Source: Brumimicrobium salinarum (GTDB lineage Bacteria; Bacteroidota; Bacteroidia; Flavobacteriales_D; Crocinitomicaceae). Taken from it: a DNA stretch of 64,000 nt. Numbering within the stretch: position 1 is the stretch's first letter; each line of letters opens with the position of its first letter. The translations under genes and the position numbers were made by a program. The notes beneath the pieces were generated by a model. It was not told where the DNA came from, did not search any database, and saw only the letters and a list, made by a program, of their open reading frames with translations. Of the stretch, positions 1 to 8,725 are shown in pieces. The stretch lies in contig NZ_PJNI01000003.1 in the NCBI RefSeq assembly GCF_002844555.1, forward strand, positions 186,001 to 250,000, given 5' to 3'.

Positions 1-475
1 GATTATCGTTAGAACTTTTATCTTGATTTTTCTCCTGCTGCTTTTTTTCTTGTTTTAATTTCCTTTGAGCTTGAGCTAAGTTATATCTCGCTGCCTTATC
101 ATTTGGATTTTTACGCAGTACATCTTTGTAACTTTCTATGGCAGAAGCATAATCTTTATTTTGCATTTGACTATTTCCAATATTATATACCTGCTTTGTT
201 TGTAATTCGACATCTTCTGTTGATTCTGCAGCAGCGCTAAAAGCCTTCTCAGCCATTTCATAATTCTTATTTCGATAGGCAGCATTTCCAATATCTTGAG
301 ATAAATCAATTTCAACTGGAGCTAACTTCTGGGCATTTAGAAACTTTTGGTATGCCGCTTCATAATCTCCTTGCACATAAAACTTTTTTCCAAGTCTTAA
401 TTCTTCTTTCCAATCTTGACTAAACAGCAAAGAGGATAGCATTATAAAAGGTAATATGATTGCAATTCTAATCAA
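1..475 (-). CDS. batC: BatC-like TPR protein (partial, 3' end beyond left edge)
   Basis: About 158 N-terminal residues are visible. They begin with a hydrophobic signal peptide ending near LLFSQDW, followed by tetratricopeptide-type helices (for example GNSQMQNKDYASAIESYKDV) and a Lys/Gln-rich stretch at the window edge. I place the start at a TTG at 473-475, which overlaps the batB stop (472-474) as TTGA; an in-frame ATG 11 codons later would leave a very short signal peptide. BatC proteins are periplasmic TPR proteins encoded after BatA/BatB in aerotolerance operons and are thought to scaffold the von Willebrand-type partners. The overlap suggests translational coupling. The rest of the protein, and probably batD/batE, lie outside the window. 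Confidence 0.75.
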   Translation of the reverse strand, partial: MIRIAIILPFIMLSSLLFSQDWKEELRLGKKFYVQGDYEAAYQKFLNAQKLAPVEIDLSQDIGNAAYRNKNYEMAEKAFSAAAESTEDVELQTKQVYNIGNSQMQNKDYASAIESYKDVLRKNPNDKAARYNLAQAQRKLKQEKKQQEKNQDKSSNDN

Positions 476-1620
476 CTTATATTTTCTTTTTTTAAAGTAA
501 TTTCTCGACCTAAAAGCATTAATAAAAATAATATTGACAAAATTAAAGGCCATTGAAATCGATTGTGTTCAACTTCAAAGGATAAATTTATCGGCTTATC
601 TCCGGTATTGCTGTTAAATTCAGTTAAAATTTTAGAAAGATTCGGAAATGATTCATTTGACAAAAACACCTTTCCATTTAAAGCAGCAGCCATTTCTTCC
701 AACATCTTTAAATTAACTTTAGACACAACAGATCTTCCATTATTATCTTTAAGTGATCTGGCATTTGGCATTTCACTTTGAGGCACAATACCGCCGGTTT
801 CTGTTCCAATTCCCATTAAAAAAACTTCTATATTTTTATCCTTGATTGCTTTATAAGCATCTTTCATTTGACCTTCATGATCTTCTCCATCAGTTATTAA
901 AACCATTATTTTTTTATTTTTCTCTTTTGAGAAAAATCTACTCGTTTCTTGTAAAGCAGCAGAAATATGAGTTCCTTGATCTGAAATGATAGAAGTATTA
1001 AGTTCATCAATATACATCTTTGCTGCGGCTTTATCTGCAGTAAGTGGTAATTGAGGATATGCATTTCCGGCAAACACCAATAAACCCACTCGACCAGCAG
1101 AGGATTCATTGATCAACTGATTCATAACCCTTTTGGCTACGGTAAGTCTTGTTTCACCCCCTTCAATATCTCTGGTATTCATAGAATTTGAAACATCAAC
1201 TGTAAATATTAACTCTATATCACTACTTGAACCTTTTACTGTTTTTGTACCTAAGGCTGGTTGCATTAAAGCAAAAATTAAAAAAGCCAAGGCGTTCCGA
1301 ATAAAGAAATATCGAATAAAGACATTTCGCGTGGAAACTGGTCGAATATATGTTCTTAGCGTTTTAACACTTCCGAGATTTTCAATAAGTTGATTGCGTT
1401 GATAAATTTGATAACTAAAAACAACAATAAGTAATGGAATACATACGAACCACCAAGCTTGGTGCGGATTTAAAAAGTTAAGTTGTTCTCCTGCTAAATT
1501 TGTATCAAAAATCCCAAAAATATTAAGCACCTGCCATGTCAAAAGCCAAAAAACAAACTCCAATGCTATAACAGCACCAAGGAAAAACAATAATCGATAT
1601 TTAAACTCTCTTTTAGGCAT
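472..1620 (-). CDS. batB: BatB, vWA-domain membrane protein
   Basis: This is a 382-residue membrane protein. Hydrophobic segments lie near residues 10-30, 56-72 and 107-120, then a von Willebrand factor A domain, then a C-terminal membrane segment near 354-371. The metal-ion-dependent adhesion site begins with DVSNSM (about 142-147), and a later TDGEDHEG supplies another MIDAS loop. Membrane topology and gene order match BatB of Bacteroides-type aerotolerance operons, whose products are thought to act in the periplasm; the molecular function is unresolved. The start overlaps the end of batA by 8 bases and the end overlaps batC, so the genes are probably one transcription unit. The closest alternative is BatA, but BatA is the upstream paralogue here. 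Confidence 0.85.
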   Translation of the reverse strand: MPKREFKYRLLFFLGAVIALEFVFWLLTWQVLNIFGIFDTNLAGEQLNFLNPHQAWWFVCIPLLIVVFSYQIYQRNQLIENLGSVKTLRTYIRPVSTRNVFIRYFFIRNALAFLIFALMQPALGTKTVKGSSSDIELIFTVDVSNSMNTRDIEGGETRLTVAKRVMNQLINESSAGRVGLLVFAGNAYPQLPLTADKAAAKMYIDELNTSIISDQGTHISAALQETSRFFSKEKNKKIMVLITDGEDHEGQMKDAYKAIKDKNIEVFLMGIGTETGGIVPQSEMPNARSLKDNNGRSVVSKVNLKMLEEMAAALNGKVFLSNESFPNLSKILTEFNSNTGDKPINLSFEVEHNRFQWPLILSILFLLMLLGREITLKKENIS

Positions 1621-2647
1621 GTTTTTTTAAAAGTATTTGTTCAGTCATTAGCCCTAAAAATATGAGTATCATACCTATTAGCATAAAAGTGTGAGGTCGA
1701 TAGGGAGGTTCTCTTTTCACTGTGCTATTTACCATCTTAACGGTCTCCATTTCATCAATGGTCTGATAAATTTTCCTCAATGAGTTTTCATCTGTGGCTC
1801 TAAAATACTCACCTCCTGTCATCTTCGCCATTTTTTCAAGTAGTTTTTCGTCAATATTAACCTGCGTGTTTTGCATTATTTGTCCAAACGGAGTATTAAT
1901 TGGCATTTTTACAATCCCCTTTTTACCGACTCCAATAGTATAAACAGTAATATTTTTATTTTTTGCTAATTCTGCAGCGGCTATAGGAGAGATTTCACCT
2001 TTATTTGACTCTCCATCCGTTAGAAGTATAATCACTTTTGAGGACAAGCTATCACTTTTCAGCCTCGCTACCGCAGTACCTAACCCAGTACCGATAGCGG
2101 TTCCAGGTTCAATCACACCCGATTGAACCTCATCAATAGTTTGTTTTAAATAATCGTAATTACGTGTAGCTGGACAAGCGGTGTAGGCCTCACCTTCAAA
2201 AACAACAAACCCAATTCTATCCGATTTCCTACCATCAATAAATTCTTTAGCAACTTGTTTAGCTGCCTCAAATCGATTAGGCAAAAAGTCTGTGGCCATC
2301 ATACTTCCAGAAATATCCATGGAAATGATAATATCAATTCCCTCACCAAAATCATTTTCTGTAGTGTCGGAATGCGGCAAGTATGGAAGTGCCATGGCAA
2401 ATATTAATGCTGATAATCCAATGCCTAAAGCAATGTATATAGTTATAATCAATGTTTTTATCGGTTTAAAAGCTACAGCTTTTAAGTTTTTTAGGGGTCT
2501 AGAAAATTTGATTACTCCTTCACTTTTCTCTACCCGTTTATAACGTAAAACCAGTACAATAGGCACAAGAAGTAACAACCACAACCAATATGGTGCATAT
2601 AGATTGTACTCCCAAAAACGTATATGATAAAGTAGAGAATTATTCAT
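1613..2647 (-). CDS. batA: BatA, vWA-domain membrane protein
   Basis: This 344-residue protein has N-terminal membrane segments (about 20-36 and 65-88), a vWA domain with a perfect MIDAS motif DISGSM (111-116) and a TDGESNKG loop, and a C-terminal membrane segment near 320-338. That is the BatA arrangement. It overlaps its upstream neighbour and batB by 8 bases each, which suggests translational coupling in the moxR-DUF58-batAB operon. BatA and BatB are thought to form a membrane complex with TPR proteins, activated by the MoxR ATPase; the link to oxygen or redox stress comes from genetics in Bacteroides fragilis and is not visible here. Paralogy between batA and batB is clear from the shared topology. 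Confidence 0.87.
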   Translation of the reverse strand: MNNSLLYHIRFWEYNLYAPYWLWLLLLVPIVLVLRYKRVEKSEGVIKFSRPLKNLKAVAFKPIKTLIITIYIALGIGLSALIFAMALPYLPHSDTTENDFGEGIDIIISMDISGSMMATDFLPNRFEAAKQVAKEFIDGRKSDRIGFVVFEGEAYTACPATRNYDYLKQTIDEVQSGVIEPGTAIGTGLGTAVARLKSDSLSSKVIILLTDGESNKGEISPIAAAELAKNKNITVYTIGVGKKGIVKMPINTPFGQIMQNTQVNIDEKLLEKMAKMTGGEYFRATDENSLRKIYQTIDEMETVKMVNSTVKREPPYRPHTFMLIGMILIFLGLMTEQILLKKHA

Positions 2648-3578
2648 CTTTCAATTCTAAATCTGCAATTTCATTCACTATTTTTCGTGCATAATTGGTC
2701 ACATTTTTAACTTCTTCAATACTGGGCGTTGAACGTGCAAATTTAACCATATCTGATTGGGTTAATAACTTGCGTGTCAAAAGTACTTTTTCTTGATCAA
2801 GACCATATTTGGTTAAAATAACTTCAATCTCTCCAGTTGTTTTATCCAAAATTTGTTCTTGCAAATGAGCAGCAAAAAATCGCCGAAGAATGATGGATAA
2901 ATCATAATAATATTCCTTTAAATTGGTCTCGAAACTCTTACTTTTTTCAAGCCGATCAATTTTACCTAAAAATTCTGCTCTTAAACTTATTCTCTGTTCT
3001 TTCTTGGGTTTTCTTTTAAAATAAATAAAAACCAATGCTATGATAAGCGCAAGAATTAACGCAAAGAACCAATAGCTTTTTAAAAACAAGAATTTATCTT
3101 GTGGTAATTCTGTAAAAGACTCATTAATATCATAAAGCGGATGGTTAGGATCTAATGTTGGCGAGGTTATATGGACTAATCCTGCAGGAAAAACATACAT
3201 ACTGTCTTCAATGTAAATTAACTCTGGTGGAATTATAACATAAGCACTATCCCAACCTGTTACTTCGTATGTTCCCCGCCAAACATAACGTCCGTTTGAC
3301 TGGTAATTTGTATCCGTAAATGCAGTTAAGATTTCTAAATCATAAGTTGAACTTACTTGGTCACTTTTTTGGTCATCACTTATTTTGGCCGAAAAAGTAT
3401 CTTCTTGATCAAAGAATATCAAGCTGTCTATTTTTTCTTCACTTATAACTGAGTAATGGATAGAAAAAGGTTCACCAATTAAGACCTCTTCTGTCTCAAT
3501 TGTCATTTTCAATTCTTGACCTAGCATTGAAAAGGAAACAAACAATACACAAATAATATTTAAAAAATATCTAATCAT
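2640..3578 (-). CDS. Bat-operon exported membrane protein (DUF4381/BatD-like)
   Basis: This 312-residue protein has a signal peptide (roughly residues 1-20, ending SMLGQ), an extracytoplasmic beta-rich N-terminal half, one membrane segment near 168-188 (WFFALILALIIALVFIYF) and a basic, helical cytoplasmic tail containing YYYDLSIILRRFFAAHL. This layout and its position between the DUF58 gene and batA match the short membrane protein found in Bacteroidota bat operons, sometimes annotated as DUF4381 or BatD-like. The ATG overlaps the DUF58 stop as ATGA, and the 3' end overlaps batA by 8 bases. It probably links the periplasmic vWA proteins to the cytoplasmic MoxR/DUF58 pair; this is inferred from topology and context. 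Confidence 0.6.
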   Translation of the reverse strand: MIRYFLNIICVLFVSFSMLGQELKMTIETEEVLIGEPFSIHYSVISEEKIDSLIFFDQEDTFSAKISDDQKSDQVSSTYDLEILTAFTDTNYQSNGRYVWRGTYEVTGWDSAYVIIPPELIYIEDSMYVFPAGLVHITSPTLDPNHPLYDINESFTELPQDKFLFLKSYWFFALILALIIALVFIYFKRKPKKEQRISLRAEFLGKIDRLEKSKSFETNLKEYYYDLSIILRRFFAAHLQEQILDKTTGEIEVILTKYGLDQEKVLLTRKLLTQSDMVKFARSTPSIEEVKNVTNYARKIVNEIADLELKDE

Positions 3579-4447
3579 CTGCTCCTCGTTAAAAACAATT
3601 TATTTAATTCCATTAAATACTTTCCTTCTGTAGAAAGCGAGGCATAATCAACTCCGGAACGTCTAAATATATCGTGAAGTTTTTGTTGAGACTCCTCATA
3701 TTGTTCAGTATAATTATCTCTAACCTTTTTTGAACCAGTATTTACCCACTTCACGACACCTTGTTCCGCATCAAACATTTTTATCAAACCTAAATTTGGA
3801 AGCTCTTTTTCTGCTGGGTCATATAACCGTAATGCCACCATATCATGTTTTCGATTGGCTATTTTTAAAGCATCATAGAAATCATTCTCATCATAAAAGT
3901 CACTAATTACAAAACAGATACTCCGTTTTTTTACAATATTCCTAAAAAACTTCAGACCTATATCAAGTTGCGTTCTGGTATGTTTTGGTTTAAATAAAAT
4001 CAATTCTCTTAAGATCATCAATGCATGCGACCTTCCTTTTTTAGGGGGTATGTACTTTTCTACTTGATCAGTTGTAAATATCGCACCTATTTTATCATTA
4101 TTCGCAACAGCAGAAAAAGCAAGAACAGCGGCCACTTCAAGCATCAACTCTTTTTTCGATTTTAATCGCGTACCAAAGTTATTTGATCCGGATATATCCA
4201 AAACTAAAAACACTGATAATTCGCGTTCTTCTTCAAACACTTTTACAAAAGGTTCGTTAAAACGTGCAGTAACATTCCAATCTATACTTCTTACATCATC
4301 CCCAAATTGATAATTCTTCACCTCAGAAAAAGTCATTCCACGACCTTTAAAAGCAGAATGATATTCACCCGAAAACACTTGTTTTGTTAACCCTCGTGTT
4401 TTGAGTTCTATCTCTTTTACTTTTTTTAATAACTCCTTGGTCTCCAT
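3575..4447 (-). CDS. DUF58 (vWA-like) protein of the MoxR/Bat operon
   Basis: This is a 290-residue cytoplasmic protein. The N-terminal part carries the DUF58 signature GMTFSEVKNYQFGDDVRSID followed by WNVTARF (about 37-63). A vWA-like core follows with DISGS (84-88), an intact first MIDAS loop. No signal peptide or membrane segment is visible. DUF58 proteins are almost always encoded next to moxR and are proposed adaptors or substrates of the MoxR chaperone-like ATPase. Here moxR lies 57 bases upstream on the same strand and the next gene overlaps as ATGA. The family is reliable; the exact function is not known. Confidence 0.88.
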   Translation of the reverse strand: METKELLKKVKEIELKTRGLTKQVFSGEYHSAFKGRGMTFSEVKNYQFGDDVRSIDWNVTARFNEPFVKVFEEERELSVFLVLDISGSNNFGTRLKSKKELMLEVAAVLAFSAVANNDKIGAIFTTDQVEKYIPPKKGRSHALMILRELILFKPKHTRTQLDIGLKFFRNIVKKRSICFVISDFYDENDFYDALKIANRKHDMVALRLYDPAEKELPNLGLIKMFDAEQGVVKWVNTGSKKVRDNYTEQYEESQQKLHDIFRRSGVDYASLSTEGKYLMELNKLFLTRSR

Positions 4448-4504
4448 TTATATCAATTCGATAAAAATTTATTTTTATTTATCACACAACGTCTTAAACG
4501 AATA

Positions 4505-5527
4505 TTAAGGTACTTCGACCCTTGAAAGAATTTTTTCGACAATGTTTCGTGCCGTTACTCCCTCTGCTTCTGCTTCATAAGTTAATCCCAAGCGGTGCTG
4601 TATTACATCGGATGCTATTGCTCGAATATCGTCGGGAATCACATATGCTCTTCCTTCTAGAAAAGCATTCGCTTTACCTGCCAAAGCCAAATTAATACTT
4701 GCCCTTGGCGATGCTCCAAAGGCAATCAAAGGTGCCAGATTGCTTAAGTCATATTTCTTCGGATCACGTGTTGCAAAAACAATATCGATAATGTATTTTT
4801 CTATCTTTTCATCCAAATAAACCTCTCTTACCAAGTTTCGCAATCGGATAACATCTGAAGGAGACATCACAGGTTTTGCTTTACTCAACCCTTCTCTTCT
4901 CACATTATTTCTAAGAATAATCATCTCTTCTTCAGGGCTTGGATATTCCAAAGTTACTTTCAACATAAAGCGATCTACTTGAGCCTCAGGCAATGGATAC
5001 GTCCCCTCCTGCTCTATTGGGTTTTGAGTTGCTAAAACTAAAAACGGCTTTGGTAATTGAAAAGTCTCATCACCGATTGTAATTTGGCGTTCCTGCATGG
5101 CTTCTAAAAGCGCAGACTGAACTTTCGCAGGGGCTCGATTTATTTCATCAGCTAATATAAAATTGGCAAAAATAGGTCCTTTAGTAACTGAAAACTCTTG
5201 TGTTTTTTGATTGTAAATTTGAGTTCCTGTTACATCAGCAGGAAGTAAATCTGGGGTAAATTGAATTCGACTAAAATCACCGCCTATAACATCTGCCATT
5301 GTTTTTATTGCTAAAGTTTTGGCAAGACCTGGCACACCTTCTAGCAAAATATGTCCATTTGCCATAAGTGCAACCATCAATCTTTCAAGCATTTGACCTT
5401 GTCCTACAATTACCGATGACATTTCTTTTCTTACCATGTCAATCAAAGGCTTTTCATCTTGAATTTTAGCCGTAAGTTGTTTGATCTTTTCTGCTGGTGT
5501 AAGCGAAGAGGATGTGTTTTCTTCCAT
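4505..5527 (-). CDS. moxR: MoxR-family AAA+ ATPase
   Basis: This 340-residue AAA+ ATPase has Walker A GVPGLAKT (64-71), Walker B ILADEIN with the DE pair near 127-128, and sensor-1 LATQNP (165-170), followed by the C-terminal lid domain. MoxR ATPases act as chaperone-like remodelling factors for vWA proteins, and this one heads an operon with DUF58 and the two Bat vWA proteins. The first gene of a leftward operon, it is separated by about 220 bases from the divergent GH3-family gene. No canonical TAnnTTTG box was found close to the start, although a near match (CATATTTG on the minus strand, about 25 bases upstream of the ATG) is present. Confidence 0.93.
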   Translation of the reverse strand: MEENTSSSLTPAEKIKQLTAKIQDEKPLIDMVRKEMSSVIVGQGQMLERLMVALMANGHILLEGVPGLAKTLAIKTMADVIGGDFSRIQFTPDLLPADVTGTQIYNQKTQEFSVTKGPIFANFILADEINRAPAKVQSALLEAMQERQITIGDETFQLPKPFLVLATQNPIEQEGTYPLPEAQVDRFMLKVTLEYPSPEEEMIILRNNVRREGLSKAKPVMSPSDVIRLRNLVREVYLDEKIEKYIIDIVFATRDPKKYDLSNLAPLIAFGASPRASINLALAGKANAFLEGRAYVIPDDIRAIASDVIQHRLGLTYEAEAEGVTARNIVEKILSRVEVP

Positions 5528-5750
5528 AACATTAATTTGTACCTACAAATATGTTTAATGTTAGGTTATAGTTGGACTTCACGATGTTAAATTATGTTAA
5601 GCAACTGTTTAACAAGAATCAACCTAAATTAATAGTTGAACTATAGTTTCTTTTTAAGAAATCAATAATGTTGATCACACAATGAAATATAACATTTTTT
5701 AAATATTACACTCCTTACTTTTCTTTAGCTTGAAGGCAAAAAAAAACAAT

Positions 5751-7280
5751 ATGCCCATTTTCGGAAATATCATTAAAGGTCTAATCGATTTTAAAGATCT
5801 CATTACTGAAGAAGTGAATCCCGTTGAAGCGCAACGGAAAGTACTGAATAATCTATTAAAAACAGCACAAGATACAGATTTTGGTCGCCAGTATAAGTTT
5901 AAAGAAATTCTTGAATCAAACAATATACCCGAAACTTTCAAAACACAAATCCCTTATTTTGATTATGATAAAATGAATAAAGAATGGTGGTCTGGCTATC
6001 GACAAAATAAAGCTAATATTTCTTGGCCTGGACAACCAGACTTTTTTGCGTTAAGTTCTGGAACAACTGGCAAAGAAAGTAAGCGAATTCCAGTTTCAGA
6101 TGAAATGCTTGATGCTATAAAAAAAGCAGGAATTCGCCAAATCACAGCTTTGAGTAATTTTGATGTAGAACCTAATCTTTTTGAAAAAAGCATAATGATG
6201 TTGGGAAGTTCCACAAATCTCGAAGAAAATAAAAATTTCTTGGAAGGTGAAATAAGCGGAATTAGTACTAAGAACATACCATTCTGGTTTAAAGGTTACT
6301 ATAAACCAGGTGAAGATATTGCTAAAATCGAAGATTGGGACGAAAGAATAGAAGCAATTGCTAAAAACGCTAAAGAATGGGATATTGGTGCTATTAGCGG
6401 AATTCCAACATGGATCGAATTGATGATAAAGAAAGTTATTGACTATCATCAAGTGAAACACATACACGAAATTTGGCCAAATTTTCAAGTGTATACTTCT
6501 GGTGGAGTGGCATTCCAATCCTACGAGAAAAGTTTTAATGCACTCTTAGGAAAACCAATAACCATTATCGATACATATTTCGCCTCTGAAGGTTTTATCG
6601 CATCTCAAACCCGACCAGAAACAACATCGATGAAGTTACTTGTTGACAATGGAATTTATTTTGAGTTTGTTCCTTTTAAAGCAGAATATATAAATGCAGA
6701 TGGATCTTTAGTTGCAAACGCACCCTCCCTGACTATTGACAAGGTAGAACTAGACCAAGAATACGTTTTAGTAATTAGTACTGTTAGTGGTGCATGGCGA
6801 TATGAAATTGGTGACACAATCGTTTTTACCAATATTGAAAGAGCTGAAATTAAAATAACAGGAAGGACAAAATTCTTTTTAAATACCGTTGGTTCGCAAT
6901 TGTCAGTAAACAAAATGGATGACGCTATGCAACATTTAGAGAAGCAATTTAATCTAAAAATTAAAGAATATGTTGTTTGCGCTAAAAGAAATGAAGATGG
7001 TGACTTTCATCATTATTGGGACATTGGCTGTGATGAAACTGTGGATAAAAACGAATTGAGCAGTGCTTTAGATTTTTACCTTAAAGAAGCGAATAAAAAT
7101 TATAAGGTCGCAAGAAACAAGGCGCTTAAAGGTGTAAATGTGCGTACCGTTCCAGTGCAAAAATTTTATGAATGGTCAGAAAAAAACAAGAAAAAAGGTG
7201 GACAAGTTAAATTAGCAAAAGTCTTATCTCCTGAAAAATTTGAAGCATGGAGGCAATTTGTAGAAAAAACCAAAGTATAG
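5751..7280 (+). CDS. GH3 auxin-responsive-promoter family adenylating enzyme
   Basis: With the ATG at 5751 this is a 509-residue protein; an upstream in-frame TTG at 5730 adds only seven Lys/Asn-rich residues and is less likely. All three GH3-family nucleotide-binding motifs are recognisable: SSGTTGKESK (102-111), YFASE (276-280) and WRYEIGD (349-355). GH3 enzymes belong to the acyl-adenylate-forming (ANL) superfamily; plant members join amino acids to jasmonate or auxin, while bacterial members are mostly uncharacterised. It is a single gene, divergent from the bat operon and convergent with a small metalloprotease-like gene. The acyl substrate and the amine acceptor cannot be read from sequence. 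Confidence 0.88.
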   Translation: MPIFGNIIKGLIDFKDLITEEVNPVEAQRKVLNNLLKTAQDTDFGRQYKFKEILESNNIPETFKTQIPYFDYDKMNKEWWSGYRQNKANISWPGQPDFFALSSGTTGKESKRIPVSDEMLDAIKKAGIRQITALSNFDVEPNLFEKSIMMLGSSTNLEENKNFLEGEISGISTKNIPFWFKGYYKPGEDIAKIEDWDERIEAIAKNAKEWDIGAISGIPTWIELMIKKVIDYHQVKHIHEIWPNFQVYTSGGVAFQSYEKSFNALLGKPITIIDTYFASEGFIASQTRPETTSMKLLVDNGIYFEFVPFKAEYINADGSLVANAPSLTIDKVELDQEYVLVISTVSGAWRYEIGDTIVFTNIERAEIKITGRTKFFLNTVGSQLSVNKMDDAMQHLEKQFNLKIKEYVVCAKRNEDGDFHHYWDIGCDETVDKNELSSALDFYLKEANKNYKVARNKALKGVNVRTVPVQKFYEWSEKNKKKGGQVKLAKVLSPEKFEAWRQFVEKTKV

Positions 7281-7313
7281 TATTTGAATAGGTCAGGTCG
7301 CAAACAATGACTT

Positions 7314-7886
7314 TTAAGGTATGATATTGTCGCGATTATTGACTAAATTCATTATTTCCTCTGGAGAAAGATAGAATCTTTTTATCCGCTTTTTATACTT
7401 AGGAGAGATATCAGCATGATTCAAAATGAAATTTTTAGTCTTTAAAATATAGCCCTCCATCCCTTGTAATACTGCAAAAGTATCGGCAGCACGCTCTGCC
7501 GCAACAATATGAGTTGGAGAAAATAAATATTTGATACCGAACCAAACAAGATTTAATTTAGTTCTATTTTGATAATCCATAATATGTCCTAACTCATGAC
7601 CAATCCAACCTATAAAAACATCTTTAGGAACATCAATCGTTGAAAATTCTTTATCTGAAATCTTAAATTTTTCACTAATTAAAATAAGGTAAGACCTGTT
7701 TTTTCGTGATCGAAAAAAGCTCTTCCAAGTTGGTTGAGCCTGCATCGTTGATTTTTTTATATTCTTTTTAAACTTAAATCTAATATTCACATTAACCAAT
7801 GATGGATAGTATTGTAACGCCGAAAGAACTTGACTTTCTATTATCGATGGAATTAAAGCTTGTTTAAAATCTATTTTTTGATGCAT
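7314..7886 (-). CDS. Putative small zinc metallopeptidase-like protein (HELGH)
   Basis: I do not recognise the family. This 190-residue protein has no signal peptide. It contains HELGH (97-101) followed by IMDYQNR, then a hydrophobic patch and AERAADTFAV (about 130-139). An HExxH plus a downstream acidic helix of the form (A/E)xxAD is the usual zinc-binding arrangement of gluzincin-type peptidases, so a zinc-dependent peptidase or a degenerate relative is likely. The N-terminal half is basic (KKNIKKSTMQ). The gene is monocistronic, faces the GH3 gene tail to tail and has a 131-base AT-rich leader before the next start. Substrate and location are unknown. Confidence 0.5.
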   Translation of the reverse strand: MHQKIDFKQALIPSIIESQVLSALQYYPSLVNVNIRFKFKKNIKKSTMQAQPTWKSFFRSRKNRSYLILISEKFKISDKEFSTIDVPKDVFIGWIGHELGHIMDYQNRTKLNLVWFGIKYLFSPTHIVAAERAADTFAVLQGMEGYILKTKNFILNHADISPKYKKRIKRFYLSPEEIMNLVNNRDNIIP

Positions 7887-8077
7887 TTGAGAATTTTGGG
7901 TTATCTAAGATTACAGTTTTTTAATCAAATATTCAATATGATTCTTTACTATATAGTTTATAATTGTTAAAAACACATCTACTTTTAGTTGATTCTCTAA
8001 TCATTTAAGATTTACGATTGCAAAATACTTATGCTGAATATTTTGAACTAAACCACAAAACAATTAACTTTACCCCA

Positions 8078-8542
8078 ATGAAAATTATTGGTTCTCTCAT
8101 ATCAATATTATTAATCCTTAGTCACATTATTGGACTAACCAACAATTTAATGCCGAGATGTAAAAGTGAATTTGAACATCACGACCATGTGATATCCCTT
8201 CATGTAAATCATTTTCATCCTAATTCATATACTCCTGCAGAACATCAGCACATCGGACACGAAGAACACGATGATGAAACCAATATCATCAATATTTTGC
8301 AGCATATTTTTGATGACCTAGACAATCCAAAAGAAAATTGCGAATTCGGTTTTTTCGCCAACATTCACAAAACACCTGTTGATGTAAAATTATTGGCAGT
8401 GATTGCTGTTTTTAAACATCCTCAGTTTTTCTTGCCTACTTTAGAAAGTCCTAAAGCGTATTTTGAATATGTAAGACCCAATTATACTCCACCTGACAAA
8501 GAAGCGCAACAGCAACGAGGTCCACCACATTTTCTTGTATAA
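8078..8542 (+). CDS. His-rich exported protein of the metal-efflux locus
   Basis: The ATG at 8078 gives a 154-residue protein starting with a clean hydrophobic leader (IIGSLISILLILSHIIGL). A TTG at 8018 would add 20 polar residues ahead of it and bury the leader, so I prefer the ATG. The mature part has a dense histidine/acidic cluster (HHDHVISLHVNHFH, later HQHIGHEEHDDE) and then a less remarkable C-terminal domain. Placed 183 bases before a CzcA-type pump, it is probably a periplasmic or membrane-anchored metal-binding accessory. This is inferred from composition and context; no domain family was recognised. Confidence 0.6.
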   Translation: MKIIGSLISILLILSHIIGLTNNLMPRCKSEFEHHDHVISLHVNHFHPNSYTPAEHQHIGHEEHDDETNIINILQHIFDDLDNPKENCEFGFFANIHKTPVDVKLLAVIAVFKHPQFFLPTLESPKAYFEYVRPNYTPPDKEAQQQRGPPHFLV

Positions 8543-8725
8543 AATTAAAGGTATTCTTTTAAGGAATACTATTCAGGATTTTTATTGAAGGAAGTCCGCA
8601 TTTCACGTGTTTTCATACTAGAACTACGTTGTTTAAAACAATTAAAACAGCAGCTAGATTAGAAATATTTTCAATTTACGATTGATTTCGGAAGCACGAT
8701 TTTATAAAATTAAATACAAGAAAAA

